Shown: piece after piece, positions 27,398-35,852 of the stretch
Layout: the number at the start of each line of letters is the position of its first letter
Position numbering within the stretch: the first letter of the stretch is position 1
NCBI RefSeq assembly: GCF_009688965.1
Contig: NZ_AP021875.1
Coordinates: 1,364,001 to 1,428,000 of the forward strand
DNA: 64,000 nt
Source: Desulfosarcina widdelii
GTDB lineage: Bacteria; Desulfobacterota; Desulfobacteria; Desulfobacterales; Desulfosarcinaceae
Direction: 5' to 3'
Notes under the pieces: generated by a model
Databases searched by the model: none
What the model saw: the letters and a program-made list of their open reading frames with translations, nothing else
Told to the model about the DNA's origin: nothing
Program-made: the position numbers and the translations under genes

Positions 27398-28354
27398 ATG
27401 AAACAACTGCGAGTCGGCGTTGTCGGCGTCGGATACCTGGGAAAATTCCACGCACAAAAATATCGTTTTATGCCGGATGTGGATCTGGTTGGAGTGGTGG
27501 ATACGGATCCCGTTCAAGGGGAAAAGGTTGCCGAAGACAATGCCACGGCCTACTACCAGGACCATAGATCCCTCTTCGGAAAAGTCGATGCCATCAGCGT
27601 TGCGGCACCGACACCGGCCCATTTCTCCATCGCCAGGGATTTTTTGAGACAGAATATCGATGTCCTGATTGAAAAACCGATGACCAGCCGTATAGAAGAT
27701 GCCGATGAATTGATTCGGATCGCCGAATCCAATGGATCGATTATCCAGGTGGGGCATCTGGAGCGCTTCAATCCTGCGGTGGTCGCGCTGCGCGGCAAGG
27801 TTGACCAACCGCGTTTCATTGAATCCCATCGGCTCAGTATTTATCAAGGACGCTGCACCGACGTCAGCGTGGTATTGGACCTGATGATCCATGACATCGA
27901 TTTAATTCTGAACCTGGTAGGATCGAAAATCAAAAGTGTTCATGCCGCCGGCATCGAGGTTGTATCCGAAAACATCGACATTGCCAATGCCCGCCTGGAG
28001 TTTGACAACGGCGCCGTGGCCAATGTGACTGCCAGCCGGATTTCTGCAAAGAACGAGCGAAAACTGAGACTTTTTCAGAAGGATGCCTACATCTCGATCG
28101 ATTTTGCCGAACATAAAATTACCCTTGTCCGTCCGGAATCGAATCACGGAGACGACCTCATTCCCGGCATGAAAATCGAGGAACTGCAATTCGACAAGGG
28201 CGACGCGCTGGACGATGAGTTGAAATCCTTCATTCAATCTGTAAAACATCGACGTCAACCCTTGGTAACGGGCCAGATGGGACGCGATGCCCTGAAGACC
28301 GCCCTGTCCATCATGGCCCAGATCAAAAAAACCAGTCAGCATCTTGTGAATTGA
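27398..28354 (+). CDS. Gfo/Idh/MocA-family dehydrogenase, GnnA-like
   Basis: A 318-residue NAD-dependent oxidoreductase. Rossmann motif VGVVGVGYLGKFHAQKY, then the family EKP motif (VLIEKPMTS) and VGHLERFNPAVVAL, followed by the C-terminal substrate domain. Genes of this family within lpx clusters include gnnA, the UDP-GlcNAc 3-dehydrogenase that with transaminase GnnB makes UDP-GlcNAc3N for amide-linked lipid A. No gnnB-like gene is in the window, so this role is only inferred. ATG 27398 is used; ATG 27368 is an alternative that adds ten residues. Confidence 0.85.
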   Translation: MKQLRVGVVGVGYLGKFHAQKYRFMPDVDLVGVVDTDPVQGEKVAEDNATAYYQDHRSLFGKVDAISVAAPTPAHFSIARDFLRQNIDVLIEKPMTSRIEDADELIRIAESNGSIIQVGHLERFNPAVVALRGKVDQPRFIESHRLSIYQGRCTDVSVVLDLMIHDIDLILNLVGSKIKSVHAAGIEVVSENIDIANARLEFDNGAVANVTASRISAKNERKLRLFQKDAYISIDFAEHKITLVRPESNHGDDLIPGMKIEELQFDKGDALDDELKSFIQSVKHRRQPLVTGQMGRDALKTALSIMAQIKKTSQHLVN

Positions 28355-28372
28355 CATCAACCAACGGATCGA

Positions 28373-29518
28373 ATGTCTTCAAAACGGTTCATGATCATTG
28401 CCGGCGAAGCGTCCGGCGACATGCATGGCGCCAGGCTGGTCCGGGCCATCAGGAAACGCTCCCCGGATGCCTTCGTTTTTGGCGTGGGGGCCAATGCCAT
28501 GCAGGGCGAGGGGACCCGGATCATCGTCGATTCCAGGGAACTGTCCGTCGTTGGCCTTACGGAGGTAATCTCCAAACTGCCAACGATTTATCGGGCCATG
28601 GGTTTGGTAAAAAAGTCACTGCACCGCCTCAGACCGGATCTGCTGATTCTGATCGATTTCCCCGATTTCAATTTTCGCGTCGCTGCCGTGGCAAAAAAAT
28701 TGAAGATCCCGGTTCTGTACTATATCAGCCCCCAAATCTGGGCCTGGCGGCAAAATCGGGTGAAAAAAATCAAACGTCTGGTCGATCACATGGCGGTAAT
28801 CCTGCCCTTCGAAGCCTCCTTTTACCGCAAGCATGGGGTACCGGTAACCTTTGTGGGGCATCCGCTGCTGGACAGAATTCCACCAGCGATAGGCCATGAT
28901 TCCAACCGTTACAATTCGGAAAAACCGGTTATCGGTCTGCTTCCCGGATCAAGGGAAAAAGAGGTTACGACGCTGTTGCCGGTTATCCTCCAGGCGGCCC
29001 AACGGATCGACAACGGCCTGCCGGCCGTAAAATTCCTGGTTTCCTGTTCGACCTCCATCAAAGAAGACCTGCTGGAAGACATTTTCCGGCAATACGCAGG
29101 CTCCCTTGACGTGTCCATCGTAAAAGGGCCTGTTGAACCGATATTCAAGGAAAGCTGTGTTCTGGTCGGCGCCTCGGGCACCGTGACATTGGAAGCGGCC
29201 CTCCACGGTACGCCAACGGTTATCGTCTACAAGGTCTCCCCCTTGAGTTACTGGCTGGGAAAAAGACTGATCAAGGTCGATTTTATCGGCCTCGTCAACC
29301 TGATTGCGAAAAAGCCGCTGATGCCGGAGTTGATTCAGGAGGATGCATCACCGCAAACCATTGCCGAAACGGTGATCCGTATGGTTTCTGAACCGGAGAA
29401 ATTGAGACAACTCGAAAAAGAGTTGCTGGGCGTGCGGGAACTTCTCGGTGGGGCTGGGGCATCGGACCGGGTTGCCAAAATCGCTTTCGACCTTATCCAT
29501 CGATCCGAAAGAAATTAG
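28373..29518 (+). CDS. lpxB: Lipid-A-disaccharide synthase
   Basis: A 381-residue GT19 enzyme with MIIAGEASGDMHGARLV at the N-terminus, LIDFPDFNFRVA, YYISPQIWAWRQNRVKKIK, and GLLPGSREKEV in the C-terminal half. It condenses lipid X with UDP-diacylglucosamine. It is the last gene of the lysS-to-lpxB run and is followed within 30 bases by a strong terminator. Confidence 0.96.
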   Translation: MSSKRFMIIAGEASGDMHGARLVRAIRKRSPDAFVFGVGANAMQGEGTRIIVDSRELSVVGLTEVISKLPTIYRAMGLVKKSLHRLRPDLLILIDFPDFNFRVAAVAKKLKIPVLYYISPQIWAWRQNRVKKIKRLVDHMAVILPFEASFYRKHGVPVTFVGHPLLDRIPPAIGHDSNRYNSEKPVIGLLPGSREKEVTTLLPVILQAAQRIDNGLPAVKFLVSCSTSIKEDLLEDIFRQYAGSLDVSIVKGPVEPIFKESCVLVGASGTVTLEAALHGTPTVIVYKVSPLSYWLGKRLIKVDFIGLVNLIAKKPLMPELIQEDASPQTIAETVIRMVSEPEKLRQLEKELLGVRELLGGAGASDRVAKIAFDLIHRSERN

Positions 29519-29546
29519 TTCTCCAGAACGAACCGTGCTGATATGA

Positions 29547-29582
29547 AAACACCCCCTGACGATGATTCATCAGGGGGTGTTT
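29547..29582 (+). terminator. Terminator between lpxB and the convergent surface-protein gene
   Basis: A perfect 13-base stem (AAACACCCCCTGA with TCAGGGGGTGTTT) with a 10-base loop. The stem starts with A's and ends with T's, so it can serve both converging transcripts. Confidence 0.9.
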
Positions 29583-29631
29583 GCGTTATTAACTTTTTAT
29601 CGTTTCAATTTCAAGCGAATCGAACCCAAAC

Positions 29632-31518
29632 TTACTTTTTAACCGAACCGAAGACGGCGGCAAGTAGCGCTCCCATTCCCAGCAGGATCATACTCATCCA
29701 TGCAGCGGGTCCGGAAACCGTGTTGGAGCCGGTTGCGGTGCCGATGAAACAGCCGCCGCCGCTGCCGGAGGAGGAGGCGCCCGTGGACAGCGAGGCGCTG
29801 TCGGATTCGGTGGATTCAGTCGTATAGGAAATGCCGGAGGGATCCACGATCACGCCGTTGACCACACCGTCCTCATCGCCCGCGCCACCGTCTTCCAGCA
29901 ACAGGGTCACCGATTTGCGGTTGGCCGCGAACACGGCATTGGCGTATACCTGCCAGCCGTTTTCCTCGGTGTACTTGTACAGCTGGGCATCGGCGGGCAC
30001 GCGGGTGTTAAAGGAGATCTTCACCGTGGCCGTGGTCACGCCGTCGGCCAGGTACAACCGGAATCCGATCAGCCCGAAACCCATCTTCACCGACTGGTCG
30101 GAGATCGTATCGGAAGCGATGGATTCCACCGAAACCAGGGTGATCCCGTCGGAGGACGGTTCCACACCCACCATGGTCTGGCCTTCCACCGTATTGAGGC
30201 TCATGATGTCGCCTTCCAGGCTGTCGGCCACGCCGTCTTCATTGACGTCCGCGGCGGCATCCACTTCCTGGCTGTCGGGGATGCCGTCGAGGTCCGCATC
30301 GCCGGCCGTCTCCGGGGCAATGGTGGTGAAGGTGGCGGTCTCGGACCACTCGGAGACGCCGTTGTCCGTGTCGATGAAGCGCACCCGCCAGTAGTAGACC
30401 GTATCGACGTCCAGCACCATCTTGCCGACTTCGTAGGCGGTCAGCTGAACCTTGCTGGTCTTGTCCAGGATCAGGGTGGCGAAATCGCTGTCCGTGCTGA
30501 TCTGCCACTGGGATTTGAAGTGGGCGTCGTTGTCGGCATCGAAGTAGGCCGCGGTCACCAGTACCGGGGTCAGCGAAACCGTTTCGGCCGGAGAGACCTC
30601 TTCGATGGTCGGTGCATCGGGTGCGGTGTTGCCCGGCACGGTTGTCGGATCGCTGTCCGCGCTGTACTCGTCCAGGTTGGTCACGCCGTCGCCGTCGGCA
30701 TCCAGATCGGCGTCGTCGGTCAGCGGATCCAGGCCGTAATTTTCTTCCCAGGTGTCGCTCATGCCGTCGTTGTCGTCGTCGGTATCGGCGTTGTCGCCGA
30801 TGCCGTCGCCGTCATTGTCGGCCCATTCCGCAGGATCGTTGGGGAAAAGGTCCAGCACGTCGGGTACGTTGTCACCGTCCACGTCGGTGCTCGAGGACTT
30901 GAGTACGCTGACCGTGACGGTATCCGTGTCGCTTTCGCCTTCGTCGTCGGTTACCGTCAGGCTGAAGGTCAGGGTTTCTCCGGCAAGGTCGACGATGGGG
31001 GCGGTAAAGGAAGCCTGGGCCGTTGCGGCACTGCTCAGCGCAACCGCGGTTCCGCCAGTCTGCGCCCACAGGTAGCTCGCGATGCTGCCGTCGGCGTCGC
31101 TGGAAGCCGAGCCGTCCAGGGTTATGGCCGCTTCTTCGTAGACGCTCTGGCTGCCGCCGGCTTCGGCCACCGGTGCCTGGTTAACCGCGGCGGCGGCCGG
31201 CGTGTAGCTCACTTCTTCGGAGTCGGCGCTTTCCAGATCGCCTTCATAGGCCCGAACCACAAAATAGTAGGTCGTGCCTTCGGTCAGGCCGATCAGGGTG
31301 CAGGTGGTCTCGCTGGCCGCATCGCTTTCCCAGATGGGGTTGGCGTAGTTGTAGCTGGCGCCGCTTTCCCGTACGAAGACCCGGTAGCCTTCGGGTTCGG
31401 GGTCGTTGGCGTCCCACTGCAGGGTGACGTTGGCGCCCAGCGCCAACGTCGCACTGAAAAGTAAAGTCGCGATGGTACGAAACAGGATCGTGAAGGTGGA
31501 TCGTAAGGTTGCTTTCAT
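29632..31518 (-). CDS. Secreted multidomain surface protein with choice-of-anchor U region and C-terminal sorting segment
   Basis: About 628 residues. Signal peptide at 1-28; a fibronectin type III domain to about residue 110 (ANVTLQWDANDPEPEGYRVF); a PKD/REJ-like Ig fold (NQAPVAEAGGSQSVYEEAA) to about 210; calcium-type thrombospondin 3 repeats (DVDGDNVPDVLDLFPNDP; DNDGDGIGDNADTDDDNDG); a second FN3-like domain; and a choice-of-anchor U domain (VADSLEGDIMSL through VVNGVIVDPSGIS). The end has GSGGGCFIGTATGS, one hydrophobic helix and a KK terminus, laid out like a tripartite sorting signal but not assignable to a named one. ATG 31518 follows GGGAG. A c-di-GMP riboswitch and a sigma-54-type promoter lie upstream, suggesting a regulated adhesin or matrix protein. 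Confidence 0.88.
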   Translation of the reverse strand: MKATLRSTFTILFRTIATLLFSATLALGANVTLQWDANDPEPEGYRVFVRESGASYNYANPIWESDAASETTCTLIGLTEGTTYYFVVRAYEGDLESADSEEVSYTPAAAAVNQAPVAEAGGSQSVYEEAAITLDGSASSDADGSIASYLWAQTGGTAVALSSAATAQASFTAPIVDLAGETLTFSLTVTDDEGESDTDTVTVSVLKSSSTDVDGDNVPDVLDLFPNDPAEWADNDGDGIGDNADTDDDNDGMSDTWEENYGLDPLTDDADLDADGDGVTNLDEYSADSDPTTVPGNTAPDAPTIEEVSPAETVSLTPVLVTAAYFDADNDAHFKSQWQISTDSDFATLILDKTSKVQLTAYEVGKMVLDVDTVYYWRVRFIDTDNGVSEWSETATFTTIAPETAGDADLDGIPDSQEVDAAADVNEDGVADSLEGDIMSLNTVEGQTMVGVEPSSDGITLVSVESIASDTISDQSVKMGFGLIGFRLYLADGVTTATVKISFNTRVPADAQLYKYTEENGWQVYANAVFAANRKSVTLLLEDGGAGDEDGVVNGVIVDPSGISYTTESTESDSASLSTGASSSGSGGGCFIGTATGSNTVSGPAAWMSMILLGMGALLAAVFGSVKK

Positions 31519-31577
31519 GTTGCATCTCCCGTGTATTTTTCCGTGCGACCAGCAGCGGATTCGGAAGATGCTGTGTT

Positions 31578-31664
31578 CGCTCGGCAGCCCTGCCGCCTTT
31601 CCCTGATTCCAGGGGGTGAGGCCGTTGGCTTTGCGTCGCACCCTTTCGGGTGGTTTGCCTTTGT
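31578..31664 (-). ncRNA. Cyclic di-GMP-I riboswitch (GEMM-I)
   Basis: Read on the minus strand, the leader of the surface-protein gene has the GEMM-I core: GGCAAACC, a perfect CACCC-GAAA-GGGTG tetraloop hairpin, then GACGCAAAGCC, followed by a second arm (CCCTG-GAAT-CAGGG) and a 3' closing segment GGCAGGGCTGCCGAGC. It matches the Vibrio Vc2 aptamer layout closely. The aptamer ends about 60 bases before the ATG. No clear terminator lies between, only weak 5-base stems, so control may act on translation; sign of control unknown. Confidence 0.9.
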
Positions 31665-31697
31665 CAAGCTATTTCAAAAAGCGTTGCCTTCTTTTTA

Positions 31698-31713
31698 AGC
31701 ACGACCCGTGCCA
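31698..31713 (-). promoter_or_regulatory. Sigma-54-type promoter of the riboswitch-controlled surface gene
   Basis: Minus strand: TGGCAC, five bases (GGGTC), GTGCT. The -24 element is perfect and the -12 element has the invariant GC at the right distance with one mismatch to TTGCT. Initiation would fall some 20 bases before the riboswitch. An inverted repeat (CGCCCTG/CAGGGCG, 31722-31752) just upstream may be the end of the pilS-like transcript or an activator site. Confidence 0.65.
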
Positions 31714-31938
31714 TATTTTTACGCCCTGATGTTTTCCATCACCGCCAGGGCGTTGAGATCGGTATCCCACTGTTTTCAATGATGTTCTTCTGCCTGTTGG
31801 TTTCGATTCATTCCATACGCACTACCCTGCCCCCTGGACCGGCAGCCTTCCTTCGTAAACGTGTTTAAAAATGCACAAATCACCCCGAATAAAATGTGCA
31901 GTAATGTGAACGGAAAGATCGAAAAGGCCTATGACGGC

Positions 31939-33267
31939 TTATGCAGGAGAGGCGATTGCGGCGGGATCGGTCGGATTGAAATAGAGTGTAAAAACTGTGC
32001 CTTGGCCGGGCGTGCTCTGCACGTCCAGACGATATCCATAGGTTTCCAAAATTCGGTATACAATCGAAAGACCTAGACCGGTTCCATCTGGTTTTGTCGT
32101 AAAAAAAGGATTGAAAATGGCCTGTACTGTTTTGTCGTCCATGCCACAACCACTGTCGGCGATTTCAACCGCGATCCATTTATTTTTTATTGCCTTCACG
32201 TTTATATCAAGCGTACCTTCGCCATCGATGGACTCCGCACCGTTCAACAACAGATTCCATACGACCTGTCGAAGCTGTAAGGGGTCGATTTCTATATAGG
32301 TATCGTCAAAATCCGTTAGCGTAACCTTGATTCGCTGATCGATGGAGCTATCTTTTTCAAACAAGGTAACGATTTCCGCCAGGGCCGCATTCAGATTAAC
32401 CGTTTTTGCCTGGCCTGCGGAAGGTCTTGCGAACGTCAGAAAGTTATTGACCAGACTGCTCAACCGGTCTGTTTCGCGAAGAACGATATGCATCAGGCGC
32501 ATGTTGTCCGCGTCCTGCTCCAATTCGCCTTTCAGAATCTGAATGGCGCCGGACAACGATGCCAGGGGATTTTTAATCTCATGGGCCAGGCCGGCGGCCA
32601 TCTCGCCGATTTGGGCAAGACTCTGAACCCTGTCGAGATGGGCTTCCATGGCCACCAGTTCCGCTTTCGACTTACGCTCCTGATCGGCGAGGTAACCGCT
32701 CAAAAAAGCGACAGAAAAACACGCGACGGCCATAATAGCACTTTTCTGGAAGACTTGCACCCCGGTCAAGGTTACAGCACGCCAGACTCCCCCATACCCG
32801 AATGGATCGATATACCCGTAAAGCTCGAGAACAAGCAGCATGGCAAACTGAAGACTGCAAAACAAGGCAACCATGAGGGTGCCCCGTTTGAATACGAACA
32901 CACTGGAATAGATGACGATCAATAAATATAAAAATGAGAATACGCTGGAATAGCCCCCTGTTATGAAAACAACGAGAGAAATGCAAATGGCATCGATACA
33001 GATCTGAATGTTGACAAAAAAAATCTGGCGCCTTTTTACGATGGGCGCTATCAGACCGTAAAAAGCGGACAAGAGAACAATCGTCCCGCAAAGAACGTAC
33101 AGCAATAGGGTCGGAATTTCTAATTTATAATTGCGGTAGGCAATTTGTACGACGATGGTCGATCCCAGCAACAGCAAAGCGAATAAGAACCGCAGCGACA
33201 TCAACCAGTTGAGTTTTCTGCTGAAGGTCTCTTGATCGTGCTGGGAATTGGGCAGCAATTCAGTCAA
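31939..33267 (-). CDS. PilS-like membrane sensor histidine kinase
   Basis: A 442-residue kinase with six predicted N-terminal membrane helices (residues about 20-200), as in PilS and in the PrsK-type kinases, no PAS domain evident, then a HisKA domain with His229 in AGLAHEIKNPLASL, and HATPase motifs LRQVVWNLLLNGAESI (N box), IADSGCGMDD (G1) and GTGLGLSIVYRI (G2). It would phosphorylate an NtrC-family sigma-54 activator. No response regulator gene adjoins it, so its partner lies elsewhere. It follows pilC by 145 bases in the same direction. Confidence 0.88.
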   Translation of the reverse strand: MTELLPNSQHDQETFSRKLNWLMSLRFLFALLLLGSTIVVQIAYRNYKLEIPTLLLYVLCGTIVLLSAFYGLIAPIVKRRQIFFVNIQICIDAICISLVVFITGGYSSVFSFLYLLIVIYSSVFVFKRGTLMVALFCSLQFAMLLVLELYGYIDPFGYGGVWRAVTLTGVQVFQKSAIMAVACFSVAFLSGYLADQERKSKAELVAMEAHLDRVQSLAQIGEMAAGLAHEIKNPLASLSGAIQILKGELEQDADNMRLMHIVLRETDRLSSLVNNFLTFARPSAGQAKTVNLNAALAEIVTLFEKDSSIDQRIKVTLTDFDDTYIEIDPLQLRQVVWNLLLNGAESIDGEGTLDINVKAIKNKWIAVEIADSGCGMDDKTVQAIFNPFFTTKPDGTGLGLSIVYRILETYGYRLDVQSTPGQGTVFTLYFNPTDPAAIASPA

Positions 33268-33412
33268 ATCGGGCAGCCGGTTTTTTACGTGTCACGTCTT
33301 TCGTGAAGGGTGGATTTCTCTGTGATCGTTAATACATGGGCGGATATCCGCGGGCCGGTTTATATTGTAAAAGGAACCGCGGAATTTCCCATACGCGTGG
33401 TCGAATCGTCCT

Positions 33413-34618
33413 TTACAGATTGCCAGCCATTTTAAACACGGGCAGGTACATGGAAATGACCAGACCGCCAATGACAACACCCAGAAAGACGAGCATGAAC
33501 GGTTCGATCAGGGATGTCATGTTTTCTACGGCCTGATCCACCTCTTCCTCGTAAAAATCGGCAATTTTCTGGAGCATGGCATCCAGGGCACCGGTCGATT
33601 CGCCCACGGAGATCATCTGGCACACCATTGCCGGAAAAACGCCGGTCTCGGCCAGTGGGTCCGCCATGGTGCGGCCTTCGGCAATGCCACTCCTGACGGT
33701 GTAAATGGCCTGCTCTATGGTTTTATTCCCTGCGGTCTTGGCGACGATATCCAGGGCTTCCAAAATGGCGACGCCGCTGGAAAGCATGGTTCCCATGGTT
33801 CGGGTAAATTTTGCGACCGCCACCTTGCGGAGCAGAAGCCCGAATACCGGCAATTTCAGCATGGTGGCATCGACCATTTTTCGTCCACGTTCGGTCTTGT
33901 AATACTTTCTGAACGCAAAAATGAAAAGAGCAACACCGATAATGATCCAGTGGATTTTCGATTTCGCGAAGTCGCTCATGGCGATGACGATGAGTGTAGG
34001 TCCGGGAAGCGTCCCTCCCATGTCGGCAAACATCTCTTCGAATACAGGGATAACGAACACCAGAATGATGGCAACGACCAGCACGGCGATGATCAAGGTG
34101 ACAATCGGGTAGGTCATCGCACCTTTGACCTGGCTTTTCAGTTTGGCGGCCTTTTCCATGTAGGCAGAAAGCCGCCTCAGGATGGTGTCCAGGATACCGC
34201 CGGCCTCACCGGCGGCAACCATATTTACGAACAGATCGTCGAATTGTTTGGGATACTTTTTCAGCGAATCGGCCAGCGTGGATCCACTTTCCACCTGCTC
34301 CTTGATGGCTTTCAACATCTTTTTGAAAGTGGCGTTTTCCTGCTGGGCGTGCAGAATGTCCATGCACTGGATGATGGGAAGCCCCGCATCGATCATGGTC
34401 GAAAACTGCCTACAAAACAGGATGACATCCTTTTGGGTGACATTCGGCTGGAGAAAAGAAACGTTCTCGAAAAGATCTTTGGGTTTTTTCTTTATCTTGG
34501 TCGGCGTTATCCGAAGTCTGTTGAGATTGGAGCGCACCACGTCATCACTGGATGCTTCCATCTCGCCTTTTTGAACGACATTGTTCCTGTTCTTTCCTTC
34601 CCACAGATAAATCGGCAT
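33413..34618 (-). CDS. pilC: Type IV pilus inner-membrane platform protein
   Basis: A 401-residue PilC/GspF-family protein starting MPIYLWEGKNRNN, with GGGG before the ATG at 34618. Two GspF domains are visible (FCRQFSTMIDAGLPIIQCMD and FTRTMGTMLSSGVAILEALD), with membrane helices near residues 170 and 215 and at the C-terminus (MLVFLGVVIGGLVISMYLPVF). It is the platform for pilus assembly motors PilB and PilT, which are not encoded here. Type II secretion GspF is an alternative, less likely because the neighbour is a PilS-like kinase. Confidence 0.92.
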   Translation of the reverse strand: MPIYLWEGKNRNNVVQKGEMEASSDDVVRSNLNRLRITPTKIKKKPKDLFENVSFLQPNVTQKDVILFCRQFSTMIDAGLPIIQCMDILHAQQENATFKKMLKAIKEQVESGSTLADSLKKYPKQFDDLFVNMVAAGEAGGILDTILRRLSAYMEKAAKLKSQVKGAMTYPIVTLIIAVLVVAIILVFVIPVFEEMFADMGGTLPGPTLIVIAMSDFAKSKIHWIIIGVALFIFAFRKYYKTERGRKMVDATMLKLPVFGLLLRKVAVAKFTRTMGTMLSSGVAILEALDIVAKTAGNKTIEQAIYTVRSGIAEGRTMADPLAETGVFPAMVCQMISVGESTGALDAMLQKIADFYEEEVDQAVENMTSLIEPFMLVFLGVVIGGLVISMYLPVFKMAGNL

Positions 34619-34699
34619 AACATCCCCCTGTGTCCTAAAATGAGTCGCCGCCGTTATGTGCAAAAGTAGTCAACGGTATTTTCATCACAGCCAATCCGT

Positions 34700-35689
34700 T
34701 CATGCTGCCAAATAGAACAGGCCACGGTCCATCCGTTTCGATACCAGTCGATTGGAGGCAACCAGTCGATCCAGCATCGGCTTCACTGTTTCAACATCGA
34801 GTCCCATGATCTGCGAAACGTCCCGGGCCGTGTACGGACGCCTTCTGACCGTATCGACCAAACGGGCCATCAAGTCGCCATGCCGTCTCTCGCCGACAGG
34901 TTGGTTGCATGATGGATATTTTACAACTTCGGCATTTCCGAGAAATTCTGAAATGATTCGAAGACGATTGGATTCCACCGGGCGAACCCATCCTTGGGTT
35001 CCCGGACGATCGAGGGTGTTCACAACGATGCCTTTCGAATCGATGCGCCGTAAAATTTCCTTCAACCGATACAGGTCATCATCCGAATCGTTGACGTTTC
35101 GGACGGCGAAATATTCCAGGATCAAACGGCCGTCAAACATTTTTCCGAAGGCTGAAACACCATCGACGATCCCTTTCAGATCGAGTTGCGGATGGGGACG
35201 GTTAATCTGTCTGAAACGATCGTCTGTCCCGGCGTCTAAAGATGCCATGACCACGTCGGCATTCTTTACCTGTTCTCTGACTGAACGCTGATCGAACAGG
35301 GTGCTGTTGGTCAGCACCGCCACCTTGAATTCGGGATAATCCGATTTGAGAAATTGAATGATCTCGCCGATACCGTCATTCAAGGTCGGTTCTCCGGAAC
35401 CGGAGAAAGTAATGTAATCGATCTTTTCATTGTGCGAGAGATACCTGTGCAGTTCGGCCATGACCCGGTCTACGGAAACGTATTCTTTCCGCCGCAATGT
35501 CAGATGGGTCGTGGCGCCGCATTCACAATACACGCAATCCAGCGTACATGTCTTATGGGGCACGAGGTCCACACCGAGGGACACCCCCAAGCGTCGCGAT
35601 AAGACGGGACCGAACAGGGTCCTGTATGGATATGGACAATCCGTATTCATCATCCGATTCTTGTATTTTTGTTGCTCTCTTGCTATCAC
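34700..35689 (-). CDS. Radical SAM protein (COG0731-like)
   Basis: A 329-residue radical SAM enzyme with cluster cysteines 48, 52 and 55 (KTCTLDCVYCECG) and the glycine-rich TFSGSGEPTLNDGIGEII. The N-terminal LFGPVLSRRLGVSLGVDLVP is typical of a common uncharacterised family related to wybutosine-synthesis proteins. About 80 C-terminal residues form a winged-helix-like extension (RRRPYTARDVSQIMGLDVE). The start GTG 35689 has AGGAG at four bases; a shorter start at 35653 lacks a site. Substrate unknown. It is first in the leftward group with pilC and the kinase. Confidence 0.85.
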   Translation of the reverse strand: MIAREQQKYKNRMMNTDCPYPYRTLFGPVLSRRLGVSLGVDLVPHKTCTLDCVYCECGATTHLTLRRKEYVSVDRVMAELHRYLSHNEKIDYITFSGSGEPTLNDGIGEIIQFLKSDYPEFKVAVLTNSTLFDQRSVREQVKNADVVMASLDAGTDDRFRQINRPHPQLDLKGIVDGVSAFGKMFDGRLILEYFAVRNVNDSDDDLYRLKEILRRIDSKGIVVNTLDRPGTQGWVRPVESNRLRIISEFLGNAEVVKYPSCNQPVGERRHGDLMARLVDTVRRRPYTARDVSQIMGLDVETVKPMLDRLVASNRLVSKRMDRGLFYLAA

Positions 35690-35732
35690 AAAGCTCCTGA
35701 AACAACAATAACTTTATTAATATCGGGGGATT

Positions 35733-35747
35733 GGTGACAATGTCACC
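35733..35747. promoter_or_regulatory. Perfect 15-base palindrome, candidate operator
   Basis: GGTGACA-A-TGTCACC lies in the 163-base divergent gap between the radical SAM gene and the nucleotidyltransferase gene. Its position and perfect symmetry suggest a dimeric regulator site; no regulator can be named. Confidence 0.45.
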
Positions 35748-35782
35748 GGGCCCTGAAAATCCAGATACACGATCCTGTCAAC

Positions 35783-35811
35783 TTGCAAAAATGAAACCAA
35801 AAGCGTATCAT
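35783..35811 (+). promoter_or_regulatory. Probable sigma-70 promoter of the nucleotidyltransferase gene
   Basis: TTGCAA (-35), 17 bases, TATCAT (-10, five of six to consensus), 42 bases before the ATG at 35853. Confidence 0.5.
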
Positions 35812-35852
35812 TCATTTGTTTTCCTCAAAAAAAGGCGAAGACACCCTACCTC

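Noticed and set aside
30520..31464. Plus-strand frames opposite the FN3/choice-of-anchor U gene
   Set aside because: Low-complexity shadow produced by the Asp-rich repeats of the real gene.
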